From Amycolatopsis saalfeldensis (GTDB lineage Bacteria; Actinomycetota; Actinomycetes; Mycobacteriales; Pseudonocardiaceae): a stretch of DNA of 64,000 nt. The DNA lies in contig NZ_FOEF01000020.1 in the NCBI RefSeq assembly GCF_900110575.1, positions 124,001 to 188,000 of the forward strand, given 5' to 3'. The position numbers were made by a program, and so were the translations under genes. Of this stretch, positions 14,691 to 23,370 are shown piece after piece. Within the stretch, counting starts at the first letter, position 1. Each line of letters opens with the position of its first letter. A model generated the notes under the pieces. The model saw only the letters and a list, made by a program, of their open reading frames with translations, did not search any database and was not told the origin of the DNA.

Positions 14691-16802
14691 TCAGCCCAGG
14701 ACCGCCGCTCCCTCGGGCATCGGCTCGAAGCGGGCCGGGCGGCGGGTGAAGCTCGCCGTGCCCGAAGACAGTGAGCGCAGGTCGACGGCGTAGCGCAGGA
14801 GTTCGGCGGCCGGGACTTCCGCGCGGATCACCGTGAACCCGCCTTCGCCGGCCTCCGTGCCGAGCACCCGGCCACGGCGTGACGACAGGTCGCCCAGCAC
14901 CGTGCCGAGGTGTTCGTCCGGCAGCGTGACGGCGACCTCGTCCAACGGCTCCAGCAGCGTGACCCCGGCGGCGGCCGCGGCCTCGCGCACGCCGAGCGCG
15001 CCGGCGGTCTGGAAGGCGGCGTCGGAGGAGTCGACGCTGTGGGCCTTGCCGTCGACGAGGGTCACGCGCACGTCCACCACCGGGTGCCCGTCGCCGAGCC
15101 CGCGCCGCAACTGCGCCCGCACGCCCTTCTCCACGCTCGGGATGAACTGGTGCGGCACGGATCCGCCGACCACCTTGTCGACGAACTCGAAGCCGCCGCC
15201 CCGCGGCAGCGGTTCCACCTCGAGGTCGCAGACGGCGAACTGGCCGTGGCCGCCGGACTGCTTGACGTGCCGGCCGTGCCCGCGCGCGGGTTTCGCGAAC
15301 GTGGCGCGCAGGCTGATCCGCACCGGCTCGGTGCCGACGTCCGCGCCGCCCGCCCGAAGCCGCGAAAGCACCACGTCCGCGTGCGCCTCGCCCATGCACC
15401 ACAGCACGAGCTGGCCGGTCTCGGCGTTGCGGTCCAGGCGCAGCGTCGGGTCGCCCGCCACGAGCCGGGAAAGGTTGCGCGACAACGTGTCCTCGTCGCT
15501 GCGGGTCTTCGCCACGACGGCGACCGGCAGCAGCGGCTCGGGCATCCGCCAGGGTTTCATCACGAGCGGGTCTTCCGGGGACGACACCGTGTCGCCGGTT
15601 TCGGCGGAGCCGACCTTGGTCAGCGCGCACAGGTCGCCGGCCACGCAGTACGGCACCTCGCGCAGGTTCGCGCCGAGCGGGGAGTACAGGTGCGCGACGC
15701 GCTCGTCGGCGTCGTGGTCCTCGTGGCCGCGCTCGGCGAGCCCGTGGCCGGAGACGTGCACGGCGTTCTCCGGCCGCAGCGTCCCGGAAAAGACGCGGAC
15801 CAGCGAAACGCGGCCGACGTAGGAGTCGACGGCGGTGCGCACGACCTCCGCGGCGAGCGGTCCCTCCGGGTCGGCCGAAAGCGCGCCGTGCGGGCCGCCG
15901 TCGGGCGTGGTCACCTCGGGCAGCCGGTGCTCCAGCGGCGAGGGGAACGCGCGGACGATGCCGTCGAGCACCTCGGCCAGGCCGGTCCCGCTGGTGGCGC
16001 AGACCGGGATGACCGGGTGGAACGAGCCGCGCGCGACCGCCGTTTCGAGGTCGGCGATCAGGGTCTCCTCGGCGATCTCCTCGCCGCCGAGGTACCGCTC
16101 CATCAGGGTCTCGTCCTCGCTCTCGGCGATGATGCCCTCGATCAGCTCGTTGCGGGCGTCGGCGAGCCCGGCCAGGTCGGCGGCGTCCAGCTCGCCGGCC
16201 CGCGGCGGGTGGCCGTCGGAGTAGTCGAAGTACCGCTGGGTGATCAGGCCGGCCAGGCCGTTGCGCGTGGGCAGGTAGAGCGGCAGCACGCCGGCGCCGA
16301 ACGCGGCCTGGCACGCGGCGATCTCGGCGAGCGCGTCCGCGCGGTGGTGGTCGAGGCGCGAGACGACCACCGCGCGCGGCATGCCGACCGACGCGCACTC
16401 CTCCCACACCGCGACCGTGGCGGCGTCGACGCCCTCGGCGGCGCACACCACGAACAGGGCCGCGTCGGCGGCGCGCAGCCCGGCGCGCAGCTCACCCACG
16501 AAATCGGCGTACCCCGGGGTGTCGATGAGGTTGATCTTGTACCCCTGGTGCAGGACCGGGGCGACGGACAGGCCGACCGAGCGCTGCTGGCGGACCGCCG
16601 CGGGGTCGTGGTCGCAGACCGTGGTCCCGTCGATCACGGTGCCGGCCCGCGGCACGGTGCCCGAAGCGGCCAGCAGGGCCTCGGTGAGCGTGGTCTTCCC
16701 CGATCCGGAGGGCCCGACGAGCACGACGTTGCGGACCTTGGCGGGGTCGGCCACAGCGACGGCGGCCCCGGTGTCGGTGCTCCTGCTCTGTTTGTCGGCC
16801 AT
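14691..16802 (-). CDS. Elongation factor G-like GTPase (EF-G2)
   Basis: Second, divergent EF-G of actinobacteria (FusA2-like, Rv0120c family), 703 aa. Role uncertain; a standby or ribosome-associated GTPase is usually assumed. G1 reads GPSGSGKTTL rather than the EF-G AHIDAGKTT; G3 is DTPGYADFV; G4 reads SRLD in place of NKxD. EF-G domains III-V follow, including HVKQSGGHGQFAVC and the domain IV/V region with PDEHLGTVLGDLSSRRG. The chosen ATG at 16802 has AGGAG 7 nt upstream; the frame extends 16 codons further. Its 3' end converges on the XdhC gene with 3 bp between stops. Confidence 0.92.
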   Translation of the reverse strand: MADKQSRSTDTGAAVAVADPAKVRNVVLVGPSGSGKTTLTEALLAASGTVPRAGTVIDGTTVCDHDPAAVRQQRSVGLSVAPVLHQGYKINLIDTPGYADFVGELRAGLRAADAALFVVCAAEGVDAATVAVWEECASVGMPRAVVVSRLDHHRADALAEIAACQAAFGAGVLPLYLPTRNGLAGLITQRYFDYSDGHPPRAGELDAADLAGLADARNELIEGIIAESEDETLMERYLGGEEIAEETLIADLETAVARGSFHPVIPVCATSGTGLAEVLDGIVRAFPSPLEHRLPEVTTPDGGPHGALSADPEGPLAAEVVRTAVDSYVGRVSLVRVFSGTLRPENAVHVSGHGLAERGHEDHDADERVAHLYSPLGANLREVPYCVAGDLCALTKVGSAETGDTVSSPEDPLVMKPWRMPEPLLPVAVVAKTRSDEDTLSRNLSRLVAGDPTLRLDRNAETGQLVLWCMGEAHADVVLSRLRAGGADVGTEPVRISLRATFAKPARGHGRHVKQSGGHGQFAVCDLEVEPLPRGGGFEFVDKVVGGSVPHQFIPSVEKGVRAQLRRGLGDGHPVVDVRVTLVDGKAHSVDSSDAAFQTAGALGVREAAAAAGVTLLEPLDEVAVTLPDEHLGTVLGDLSSRRGRVLGTEAGEGGFTVIRAEVPAAELLRYAVDLRSLSSGTASFTRRPARFEPMPEGAAVLG

Positions 16803-16942
16803 GACGGCTCCTCGGCGAACGGCGGGTGTACGCGATGTGTCCTCGATCACACACCCGCTACCCTGGGCAGGGCAAGGCGAGGCCGGGGGGACCAGCCGTT
16901 TGCCCCCCGTCCCGCGCAGGCGTGAGCGCGAGGGGGACCACG

Positions 16943-18376
16943 ATGACGATCAGCAGGCGGACGTTCCTGGTGCTGTCCGGGGCGGCGGCCACCGGGCTCG
17001 GCGCGAGACCGGGGCCCGACCTCTGGGAGCAGCTCCGGCGGCGGTTGACCGGGCCGCTGCTGCGTCCCGGCGACGCGGGGTACGAGGACGCGCGCCGCGG
17101 CTACTTCACGATCTACGACCACCGTCCCGCCGCGATCGCGGGCTGCGCGCGGGTCGAGGACGTCCAGGCCTGTGTGGACTTCGCGGCCCGGCACGGCCTT
17201 CCGCTCGCGGCCCGTTCCGGCGGCCACAGCTACGTCGGGTACTCCACTGTGGACGGTGGGCTGGTGGTGGACCTCGGCCGGCTGGCCGGCGTCGAGGTCC
17301 GGCCGGACGGTCGCGCGGTCGTCGGCGCCGGCGCGCGGCTGGGCCCGGTCTACGCGGCACTCGGCGCGGCCGGGCGCGCGCTGCCGGCGGGGACCTGCCC
17401 GACTGTCGGCATCGCCGGGCTCACCCTCGGCGGCGGCGTCGGGGTGCTGGGCCGCGCGTACGGGCTGACCTGCGACCACCTCGAGTCCGCGCGAGTGGTG
17501 ACGGCGGACGGCTGCCTGCGCACCGTTTCGGCGGCCGGCGAGCCGGAGCTGCTGTGGGCGCTGCGCGGCGGGGGCGGCGGCAATTTCGGCATCGTCACCT
17601 CGTTCACCTTCCGCACCGTGCCGGCCCCGGACCTGACGTCGTTCAGCTTGCAGTTCCCGCCCGCGGCGGGGGCGGCGCTGTTCGCCGCGTGGCAGGACTG
17701 GCAGCCGCGGATGCCCGACGAGCTCTGGTCCGACCTCGGCCTCGGCGCCACGGCGGCGAACTTCGGCGGCTGTTTCGTCGGACCGCGGACCCGGCTGAAG
17801 CCGATCCTCGACGACTTCGTCCGGCGGGTGGGGACCGCGCCGATCGCGCGGGAGGAGCCGGAGACGGACTTCCTCGGCGCCATGCGGTACTTCGCCGGCT
17901 GCGACGACCTGTCCGGGCCGTCGTGCGGGCCCGGCTGGGGCGGCGGCGGGGGAGCGATCTCGTCCGCCGGCTACGTGGCGACGTCGCGGATGCTCATGCG
18001 GCCCGCCGCGGACCCGGCCGCGGTGGTCGCCATGGTGAGCGAGGACCCGGTGAACTACACGATCGTGGACGGCGGTGGCGGCGCGATCGCCCGCGGCGAT
18101 TCCGCGTTCCCGCACCGGCGGGCGCTCGCGAGTTTCCAGTTCCTGCACGACGTCGCCCCGGCCGGGGAAGCGGCGGCGCGGCGGGAGATCGGTCGCCTGC
18201 GCGACGGGCTCGGGCCGGAATTCGGCACCACCGGCTACGTCAACTACCTCGACCCGGAGATGCCCGACTGGGGCCGGGCGTACTACGGCGCGAACCTGCC
18301 CCGGCTGCGCGCCGTCGCCCGCCGTTATGACCCGGACGGGTTATTCTCCTTCCCCCAGGCAATAACCCGTTCCTGA
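16943..18376 (+). CDS. Secreted FAD-linked oxidase (berberine-bridge-enzyme family)
   Basis: 477-aa flavoprotein oxidase. The N-terminus MTISRRTFLVLSGAAATGL is a twin-arginine signal, so export in folded form is expected. The FAD domain includes AARSGGHSYVGYS (bicovalent FAD His) and AGTCPTVGIAGLTLGGG (bicovalent FAD Cys), then ALRGGGGGNFGIVTSF. The BBE C-terminal segment ends with YYGANLPRLRAVARRYDPDGLFSFPQ, with the usual active-site region. Relatives oxidise sugars, alkaloids or antibiotics; the substrate is unknown. Carries one TCCACTGTGGA palindrome (17243). Confidence 0.93.
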   Translation: MTISRRTFLVLSGAAATGLGARPGPDLWEQLRRRLTGPLLRPGDAGYEDARRGYFTIYDHRPAAIAGCARVEDVQACVDFAARHGLPLAARSGGHSYVGYSTVDGGLVVDLGRLAGVEVRPDGRAVVGAGARLGPVYAALGAAGRALPAGTCPTVGIAGLTLGGGVGVLGRAYGLTCDHLESARVVTADGCLRTVSAAGEPELLWALRGGGGGNFGIVTSFTFRTVPAPDLTSFSLQFPPAAGAALFAAWQDWQPRMPDELWSDLGLGATAANFGGCFVGPRTRLKPILDDFVRRVGTAPIAREEPETDFLGAMRYFAGCDDLSGPSCGPGWGGGGGAISSAGYVATSRMLMRPAADPAAVVAMVSEDPVNYTIVDGGGGAIARGDSAFPHRRALASFQFLHDVAPAGEAAARREIGRLRDGLGPEFGTTGYVNYLDPEMPDWGRAYYGANLPRLRAVARRYDPDGLFSFPQAITRS

Positions 18377-18433
18377 GTGTCCACAACGGACCGTCTACAC
18401 TCGCCGGATTCCCCGCAGCCGAGGAGGTGGCGC

Positions 18434-19396
18434 GTGCTCGACGTGGCCTGGTCCGTGGACGAGCTCGCGCGGACGCGGCTGGCGTTCTCGCCGTTGTGGG
18501 AGATCGTGGCCAGCGCCGGGGTGCTGCGGCACCCGGGGGAGCACGCGCTGCACCTGCCCTGGGTGAAGCAGGCGGCCGCGGCGCTGGACGAGGCCGGGGT
18601 GGACGTCACGCCGCTGGCCGACCTGGTGGCGGGCCGGCACGTGCCGCGGTTCCTGGCGCCGGCGCCCGCGTCGCCGGTGCCGGAGCTGGCCGACGAGCTG
18701 GCGGACCTGCGCGACGTCCCGGCCCGCGCGGTCCGGCGCGAGCTGGAGCGGATGGACCCGCCGCGGCCGGCCGCGCTCACCCGGCTGCACCGCGACCCGG
18801 AGGCCGGGCTGGAGCGGCTGGCGAACCTGATGGAGCGTTACTGGGCGGTGGCACTCGCGCCCGCGTGGCCGCGCATGCGCGCGCTGCTGGAAGGCGATGT
18901 CCTGCACCGTTCCCGGCTGCTCGCGGCCGGCGCGGCGCAGGACCTCTTCGCCGACCTGGCGCCCGCCGTCCGGTGGACCGACGGCGGGCTGACCGACGCC
19001 GGACGCCGGGTGCACGCGCCGGGCGCGTCGCACGGACGAGGGCTGGTGCTGGCGCCGTCGGTTTTCGTCTGGCCGCGGGTGGTTTCCCGGACGCACGCGG
19101 GTTCGCAGCCCGTGCTGCGGTACCCGGCGCGGGGGCTCGCCGGCCTGTGGGAGGCCGGCGGAACGCAGTCGCCCGCCGCGTTGCGCGGGGTTCTCGGGCG
19201 CAGCCGCAGCATTTTGCTCGCCGCGCTCGCGACGCCCGCGGACACGGCCGGGCTGGTGCGGCGCACCGGGCTGAAGGCGGCCGTCGTCGCGAAGCACCTG
19301 GAGCTGCTGGCGCTCGCCGGGCTGCTCACGACCACCCCGGACGGGATGCACGTCCGCACCGTCGCGGCCGACGAGCTGGTCGCGGCCGGCGGCTGA
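18434..19396 (+). CDS. ArsR-like winged-helix regulator (DUF5937 type)
   Basis: 320 aa. The N-terminal DUF5937-like part begins WSVDELARTRLAFSPLWEIVAS. The C-terminal wHTH (about residues 240-310) has LGRSRSILLAALATPADTAGLVRRTGLKAAVVAKHLELLALAGLL, the ArsR recognition layout. No metal-binding Cys pair is seen, so it is unlikely to sense metals. GTG at 18434 is chosen because AGGAGG lies 7 nt upstream; the frame is open 19 codons further. Targets unknown. It may control the adjacent oxidase, which is co-directional. Confidence 0.8.
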   Translation: MLDVAWSVDELARTRLAFSPLWEIVASAGVLRHPGEHALHLPWVKQAAAALDEAGVDVTPLADLVAGRHVPRFLAPAPASPVPELADELADLRDVPARAVRRELERMDPPRPAALTRLHRDPEAGLERLANLMERYWAVALAPAWPRMRALLEGDVLHRSRLLAAGAAQDLFADLAPAVRWTDGGLTDAGRRVHAPGASHGRGLVLAPSVFVWPRVVSRTHAGSQPVLRYPARGLAGLWEAGGTQSPAALRGVLGRSRSILLAALATPADTAGLVRRTGLKAAVVAKHLELLALAGLLTTTPDGMHVRTVAADELVAAGG

Positions 19397-19400
19397 GCCG

Positions 19401-19721
19401 TCACGGCACCCCGGCCAGGCGCAGCAGGGCGGCGGTGGCCGCGGCGGCGACCACCACCGCGACGAACGGGGCCTTGCGCCAGGCCAGCACCCCGCCCACC
19501 AGCACCCCGGCCGGGCGGGCGATCCCGGCGAACGAGTGGCCCTCGGTCAGCGCGCTGGTGGCGACGAGCGCGGCCAGCAGGACGATCGCGGACAGCGCCA
19601 TCAGCCGTTCCGCGCGCGGGGACAGCTTCACCCGGGTCCGCAGCACCGGCCCGGCGAAGCGGAACGCGAACGTCCCCGCGCCCAGCACAGCGGCCGCGAT
19701 GATCAGTTCGACGGAGTCCAT
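19401..19721 (-). CDS. azlD: AzlD-like branched-chain amino acid exporter small subunit
   Basis: 106-aa membrane protein with four predicted helices (ELIIAAAVLGAGTFAFRFAG; LMALSAIVLLAALVATSAL; AGVLVGGVLAWRKAPFVAVVVAAAATAALLRL). It forms the LIV-E type exporter with AzlC. The ATG at 19721 shares one base with the azlC stop (TGATG), so synthesis of the two is coupled. Family length and arrangement are standard. Confidence 0.9.
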   Translation of the reverse strand: MDSVELIIAAAVLGAGTFAFRFAGPVLRTRVKLSPRAERLMALSAIVLLAALVATSALTEGHSFAGIARPAGVLVGGVLAWRKAPFVAVVVAAAATAALLRLAGVP

Positions 19722-20422
19722 CAACGCACCCCCTCGGGTTCACGGGCCTTCGGCTCCTTCGCCGCGGCGCCCGCGACCACACCCACCAAGGCGAACAGCA
19801 CCGGCAGCCCGGCGGGCAGGAACGGCGTCGCGATCAACGCGGCCACCACGCCGAGCAGCACCGGCAGCCGGGTCGTCCGGTCGCGCAGGGACGGCAGCAC
19901 CAGGGCCAGCAGCACGGCGGGGAAGGCGGCGTCGAGGCCGAACGCGTCGGTGTCGCTGATCGCCGTGCCCGCGAAGGCGCCCAGCACCACGCCGAGGTTC
20001 CAGCACACGAACAGGCCGGCGCCACAGGCCCAGTACGCGGCGCGCTTGCGGCCGGAATCCTTCTGCGCCAACGCGAACGCCACCGATTCGTCGATCATCA
20101 GGTGGCTGCCCGCGATGCGGCTCGCCCAGCGGGTGCCGAGCACGTCACCGATCGCGAAGCCGAACGGCACGTGCCGCGCGTTCACCAGCAAGCCGGCGAC
20201 GACGGCGGCCAGCGGGTTGCCGCCGGCCGCCACGATGCCGACGAACATGAACTGCGACGCGCCGGCGAAGACCAGCAGGGACAACAGCATCGGAGCCCAC
20301 AACGGGAAGCCGGAGCTCACCGAGATGGCCCCGTAGGAGACGCCCACCAGGGCGTCGGCCAGGCAGACCAGGCCGATGTCCCGGGCGAGGCCCCGGTCGA
20401 GTGTTCGCCATATCGAACGCAT
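19721..20422 (-). CDS. azlC: AzlC-like branched-chain amino acid exporter large subunit
   Basis: 233-aa polytopic inner-membrane protein. AzlC landmarks: CLADALVGVSYGAISVSSGFP, AGASQFMFVGIVAAGGNP, NARHVPFGFAIG and HLMIDESVAFAL. AzlCD exports branched-chain amino acids or analogues. It is transcribed divergently from an XRE-cupin regulator; 16-bp inverted repeats lie on both sides of the start region, one of them overlapping the first codons. If the transcript is leaderless or starts inside, a downstream TTG is possible. Confidence 0.92.
   Translation of the reverse strand: MRSIWRTLDRGLARDIGLVCLADALVGVSYGAISVSSGFPLWAPMLLSLLVFAGASQFMFVGIVAAGGNPLAAVVAGLLVNARHVPFGFAIGDVLGTRWASRIAGSHLMIDESVAFALAQKDSGRKRAAYWACGAGLFVCWNLGVVLGAFAGTAISDTDAFGLDAAFPAVLLALVLPSLRDRTTRLPVLLGVVAALIATPFLPAGLPVLFALVGVVAGAAAKEPKAREPEGVR
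20403..20418. promoter_or_regulatory. Operator candidate GTTCG-N6-CGAAC (copy 1)
   Basis: Perfect 5-bp inverted repeat, spacer CCATAT, overlapping the azlC start codon region. Identical arms to copy 2 with centres 49 bp apart. Confidence 0.6.
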
Positions 20423-20451
20423 AGTGCCCTATACTGAACACGACCTCGGCC

Positions 20452-20467
20452 GTTCGTCAAGGCGAAC
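20452..20467. promoter_or_regulatory. Operator candidate GTTCG-N6-CGAAC (copy 2)
   Basis: Same arms as copy 1 with spacer TCAAGG, 25 bp before the regulator's ATG. Probable binding site of the divergent XRE-cupin regulator. Confidence 0.6.
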
Positions 20468-20492
20468 GAGAAGACTGATGGAGCGAACACAC

Positions 20493-21056
20493 ATGTCGCA
20501 CGACACCGGGAGCGCCCCGCTCGACATCATCGCGACGTCGCTGCGCCGTGAACGCACCCGCGCCGGCCTCTCCCTGACCGAGCTGGCGCGGCTCGCGGGA
20601 CTGGCGAAATCCACGCTGTCGCAACTGGAATCCGGCTCGGGCAACCCCAGCGTCGAGACGCTGTGGGCCCTCGGCGTCGCGCTCGACGTGCCGTTCTCCC
20701 GCCTGGTGGAACCCGAACGGCCCCAGGTCCGCGTGATCCGCGCGGGCAAGGGGCCGACGGTGTTCGCCGAGCACGCCGACTACGCGTGCACGCTGCTCTC
20801 GGCGTGCCCGTCTTCGGCCCGCCGGGACATGTACCTGATCCGCGCGGAGCCGGGCACTCCGCGGCGGTCGGACCCGCACATGAACGGCGTGGTCGAGCAC
20901 ATCGTGATCTGCGCCGGCCGCGCCCGCGTCGGCGTGGCCGACGACCCGGTCGAGCTGCTGCCCGGCGACTACATCTCCTACCCCGGCGACGTCCGGCACA
21001 TCTTCGAAGCGCTGGAGCCGGGCACGTTCGGCGTGGAGATCTCCGAATACTCCTGA
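20493..21056 (+). CDS. XRE-family regulator with C-terminal cupin domain
   Basis: 187 aa. HTH_3 domain at residues 15-68 (LRRERTRAGLSLTELARLAGLAKSTLSQLESGSGNPSVETLW) and a cupin sensor at 105-185 (VEHIVICAGRARVGVADDPVELLPGDYISYPGDVRHIFEAL). Such regulators commonly control a divergent amino-acid exporter, as azlC here. ATG at 20493 is preferred because GGAG at 20481 is well spaced; an in-frame ATG at 20478 is possible. Effector unknown; an amino acid or derivative is likely (inference). Confidence 0.92.
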   Translation: MSHDTGSAPLDIIATSLRRERTRAGLSLTELARLAGLAKSTLSQLESGSGNPSVETLWALGVALDVPFSRLVEPERPQVRVIRAGKGPTVFAEHADYACTLLSACPSSARRDMYLIRAEPGTPRRSDPHMNGVVEHIVICAGRARVGVADDPVELLPGDYISYPGDVRHIFEALEPGTFGVEISEYS

Positions 21057-21060
21057 CCGG

Positions 21061-21867
21061 TCAGCCGCTGGCGTGGGCGGTGTTGTCGATCCAGTGCCGG
21101 GCGAGGCCGATGTCGCCGTCGACGCTGATTCCGGCGGTTTCGCGGTCGGCGAGGGGGAGCCGGCGGGCCAGGACCAGCAGCAGCGATCGTGCCGGGCCGG
21201 TCACCGTCACGTCGGCCTGCCGCGTTCCGGGCTGCCACACCGCCCCGTCCGGCCGCCGCTCGACGAACCAGGCCTCCGCGGCGTCGGTGGCCTGCCACCG
21301 CAGGGTCTGCCCGGTGCCCCGGATGGCGTGCGCGGACTCGGGCCGCTGCATCGTCCACGTGGGCGAGGTGAGCATCGCGAGGTGGTTGCCGATCAGCGCG
21401 GCGGCGATCCCGGCGTCGACGTCGGCCGGGCGGCCCGCCGCGCCGGCCGCGTCGAAGCCGTGGACGACGGCCTCGGTCACCATGCTGGACATCCAGAATC
21501 TCGCCCCGGACCGCCCGTCGCCCGCGGCGTTGAACACCGGCGCCTCGAGCGCTTCGTCGGAGCACGCGTTCGCGACTCGCTGCGCGGACTCCGAGAGCCA
21601 CGCCGGCCACTCGCGGGGATCGGCGGGCGGCTCGGCCATCTCCGTCGGCAGCTGTGCGGGGTCGGTGATGCGCCGCTCGATGATCTCCGCGACCCAGTTC
21701 TGGGTCTGGCCCACGTGGGCGACCAGGTCGGTGACGGTCCACTTCGGGGCGGTCGGCACGGCGGCGTCAGGCCCGGCCGCGACGGCCGATTCCGCCAGCC
21801 GCCCGGTGTGCTCGACGATCGCGCGCCGGGCGGTTTCCGCGTTCAGCTCAGTGTTCAGTTCAGTCAC
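21061..21867 (-). CDS. Mycothiol-dependent maleylpyruvate isomerase-like protein (DinB fold)
   Basis: 268 aa of the MDMPI N-terminal/TIGR03083 group: DinB-like four-helix bundle with KWTVTDLVAHVGQTQNWVAE near residue 45 (metal His), and AVVHGFDAAGAAGRPADVD near residue 140, followed by a C-terminal alpha/beta domain. Members use mycothiol as cofactor or are of unknown role. GTG start at 21867 with GAGGA 13 nt upstream is tentative. It lies downstream of pdxS on the same strand, separated by a terminator. Confidence 0.82.
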   Translation of the reverse strand: MTELNTELNAETARRAIVEHTGRLAESAVAAGPDAAVPTAPKWTVTDLVAHVGQTQNWVAEIIERRITDPAQLPTEMAEPPADPREWPAWLSESAQRVANACSDEALEAPVFNAAGDGRSGARFWMSSMVTEAVVHGFDAAGAAGRPADVDAGIAAALIGNHLAMLTSPTWTMQRPESAHAIRGTGQTLRWQATDAAEAWFVERRPDGAVWQPGTRQADVTVTGPARSLLLVLARRLPLADRETAGISVDGDIGLARHWIDNTAHASG

Positions 21868-21951
21868 GGGGAGTGTCCTCGGTGTCGGGGGAGCAGCCTT
21901 CGGCCACGCGTCGAACGACGCTAGCCGAAATCGACAGCCCCAGGCACGCAA

Positions 21952-21985
21952 GAGGGCCCGGCGGGCAGATGTCCACCGGGCCCTC
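21952..21985 (-). terminator. Terminator downstream of pdxS
   Basis: GAGGGCCCGG pairs with CCGGGCCCTC around a 14-nt loop, 14 bp after the pdxS stop. No strong U-tract. Confidence 0.65.
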
Positions 21986-21998
21986 GATCGCCGTGCTG

Positions 21999-22913
21999 CT
22001 ACCAGCCGCGCTCGGCGAGGCGGTGCGGCTCGGCCAGCTCCTCGACGTTGATGCCGACCATCGCTTCGCCCAGGCCGCGCGAGACCTTCGCCAGGACGTC
22101 CGGGTCGTCGTAGAAGGTGGTCGCCTTGACGATCGCCTCGGCGCGCTGGGCCGGGTTGCCCGACTTGAAGATGCCGGAGCCGACGAACACGCCCTCGGCG
22201 CCGAGCTGCATCATCATCGCCGCGTCGGCCGGGGTGGCGATGCCGCCCGCGGTGAACAGCACCACCGGCAGCTTGCCCTGCTGCGCGACCTCCTTGACCA
22301 GCTCGTACGGTGCCTGCAGCTCCTTCGCCGCGACGAACAGCTCGTCCTCGGGCAGCGAGCCCAGCTTCCGGATCTCGCCGCGGATCTTGCGCATGTGCGT
22401 GGTGGCGTTGGAGACGTCGCCGGTGCCGGCCTCGCCCTTGGAGCGGATCATCGCCGCGCCCTCGGTGATGCGCCGCAGCGCCTCGCCCAGGTTGGTCGCG
22501 CCGCAGACGAAGGGCACGGTGAACGCCCACTTGTCGATGTGGTTCGCGTAGTCCGCGGGGGTGAGCACCTCGGACTCGTCGATGTAGTCGACGCCGAGCG
22601 ACTGCAGCACCTGCGCCTCGACGAAGTGGCCGATCCGGGCCTTCGCCATCACCGGGATCGAGACGGTCTCGATGATGCCGTCGATCAGGTCCGGGTCGCT
22701 CATCCGCGCGACGCCGCCCTGCGCGCGGATGTCGGCGGGCACGCGCTCGAGCGCCATCACCGCGACCGCGCCGGCGTCCTCGGCGATCTTGGCCTGCTCG
22801 GCGGTGACCACGTCCATGATCACGCCGCCCTTGAGCATCTCCGCCATGCCGCGCTTCACCTTGGCGGTGCCGGTGGCGGACTGGGGTGCGGGGCTGGACT
22901 GCTGCTCGGACAA
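21999..22913 (-). CDS. pdxS: Pyridoxal 5'-phosphate synthase subunit PdxS
   Basis: Lyase subunit of DXP-independent vitamin B6 synthesis: combines ribose 5-phosphate, glyceraldehyde 3-phosphate and ammonia to PLP. 304 aa TIM barrel. VKRGMAEMLKGGVIMDVV, VMALERVPADIRAQGGVARMSDP, VMAKARIGHFVEAQ, and the late VGSGIFKSGNP phosphate loop are intact. TTG at 22913 is chosen (AAAGG 8 nt upstream; family length 294-305); the frame extends 33 codons upstream. Unusually, its partner pdxT is on the opposite strand, 457 bp away. Confidence 0.95.
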   Translation of the reverse strand: MSEQQSSPAPQSATGTAKVKRGMAEMLKGGVIMDVVTAEQAKIAEDAGAVAVMALERVPADIRAQGGVARMSDPDLIDGIIETVSIPVMAKARIGHFVEAQVLQSLGVDYIDESEVLTPADYANHIDKWAFTVPFVCGATNLGEALRRITEGAAMIRSKGEAGTGDVSNATTHMRKIRGEIRKLGSLPEDELFVAAKELQAPYELVKEVAQQGKLPVVLFTAGGIATPADAAMMMQLGAEGVFVGSGIFKSGNPAQRAEAIVKATTFYDDPDVLAKVSRGLGEAMVGINVEELAEPHRLAERGW

Positions 22914-23370
22914 CTCGGGGGCCTTTCTCGCGAAGCTCGCTGGACACCTTCGAGGGTAGGTCCGAGGTGGACCGCCGAAGCAGGCCAGTGGACGGGTATC
23001 TCGGCAGTCCACTTTCGCGGCCGTCCCGACCAGGGGATCCCTGGCCCGTGGTCCGGGTCACGTCCGGCGGAAACGGCGCTGACCAGCGTCGTCACCGGCG
23101 GCGTAGACTGGAGCCAGCCCTTCGCCGGATGGCCGGCAGTGGCCCGTCCGGGTGGTTCTCCCCGGCCGGAAGATCACCTCGTGGGTGGCCACTCGGCGGC
23201 AATTTCGGCAGTCCACTTCGGCGATGGCACGTGGCCGGTGCGGTCCGGCGCCCCGGATCCCCGGTCGCGCGGGTGACGGCGCGGCGGCCCCGCCGTCCGG
23301 CGTTCTGACCTGGCGGGACGGCCGGCGAGCCGTCCCCCTAAGCTGGGCGGAACGTTTTTCGGGAGGTCGG
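22914..23370. promoter_or_regulatory. Divergent pdxS/pdxT promoter region with repeated TCGGC(A/G)GTCCAC(T/C)T
   Basis: 457 bp without a supported gene. A 14-bp motif occurs three times: 22965-22978 (minus orientation, TCGGCGGTCCACCT), 23001-23014 and 23205-23218 (both TCGGCAGTCCACTT). The motif could be a regulatory box for one or both genes or a dispersed repeat. No pdxR regulator is adjacent. Confidence 0.5.
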
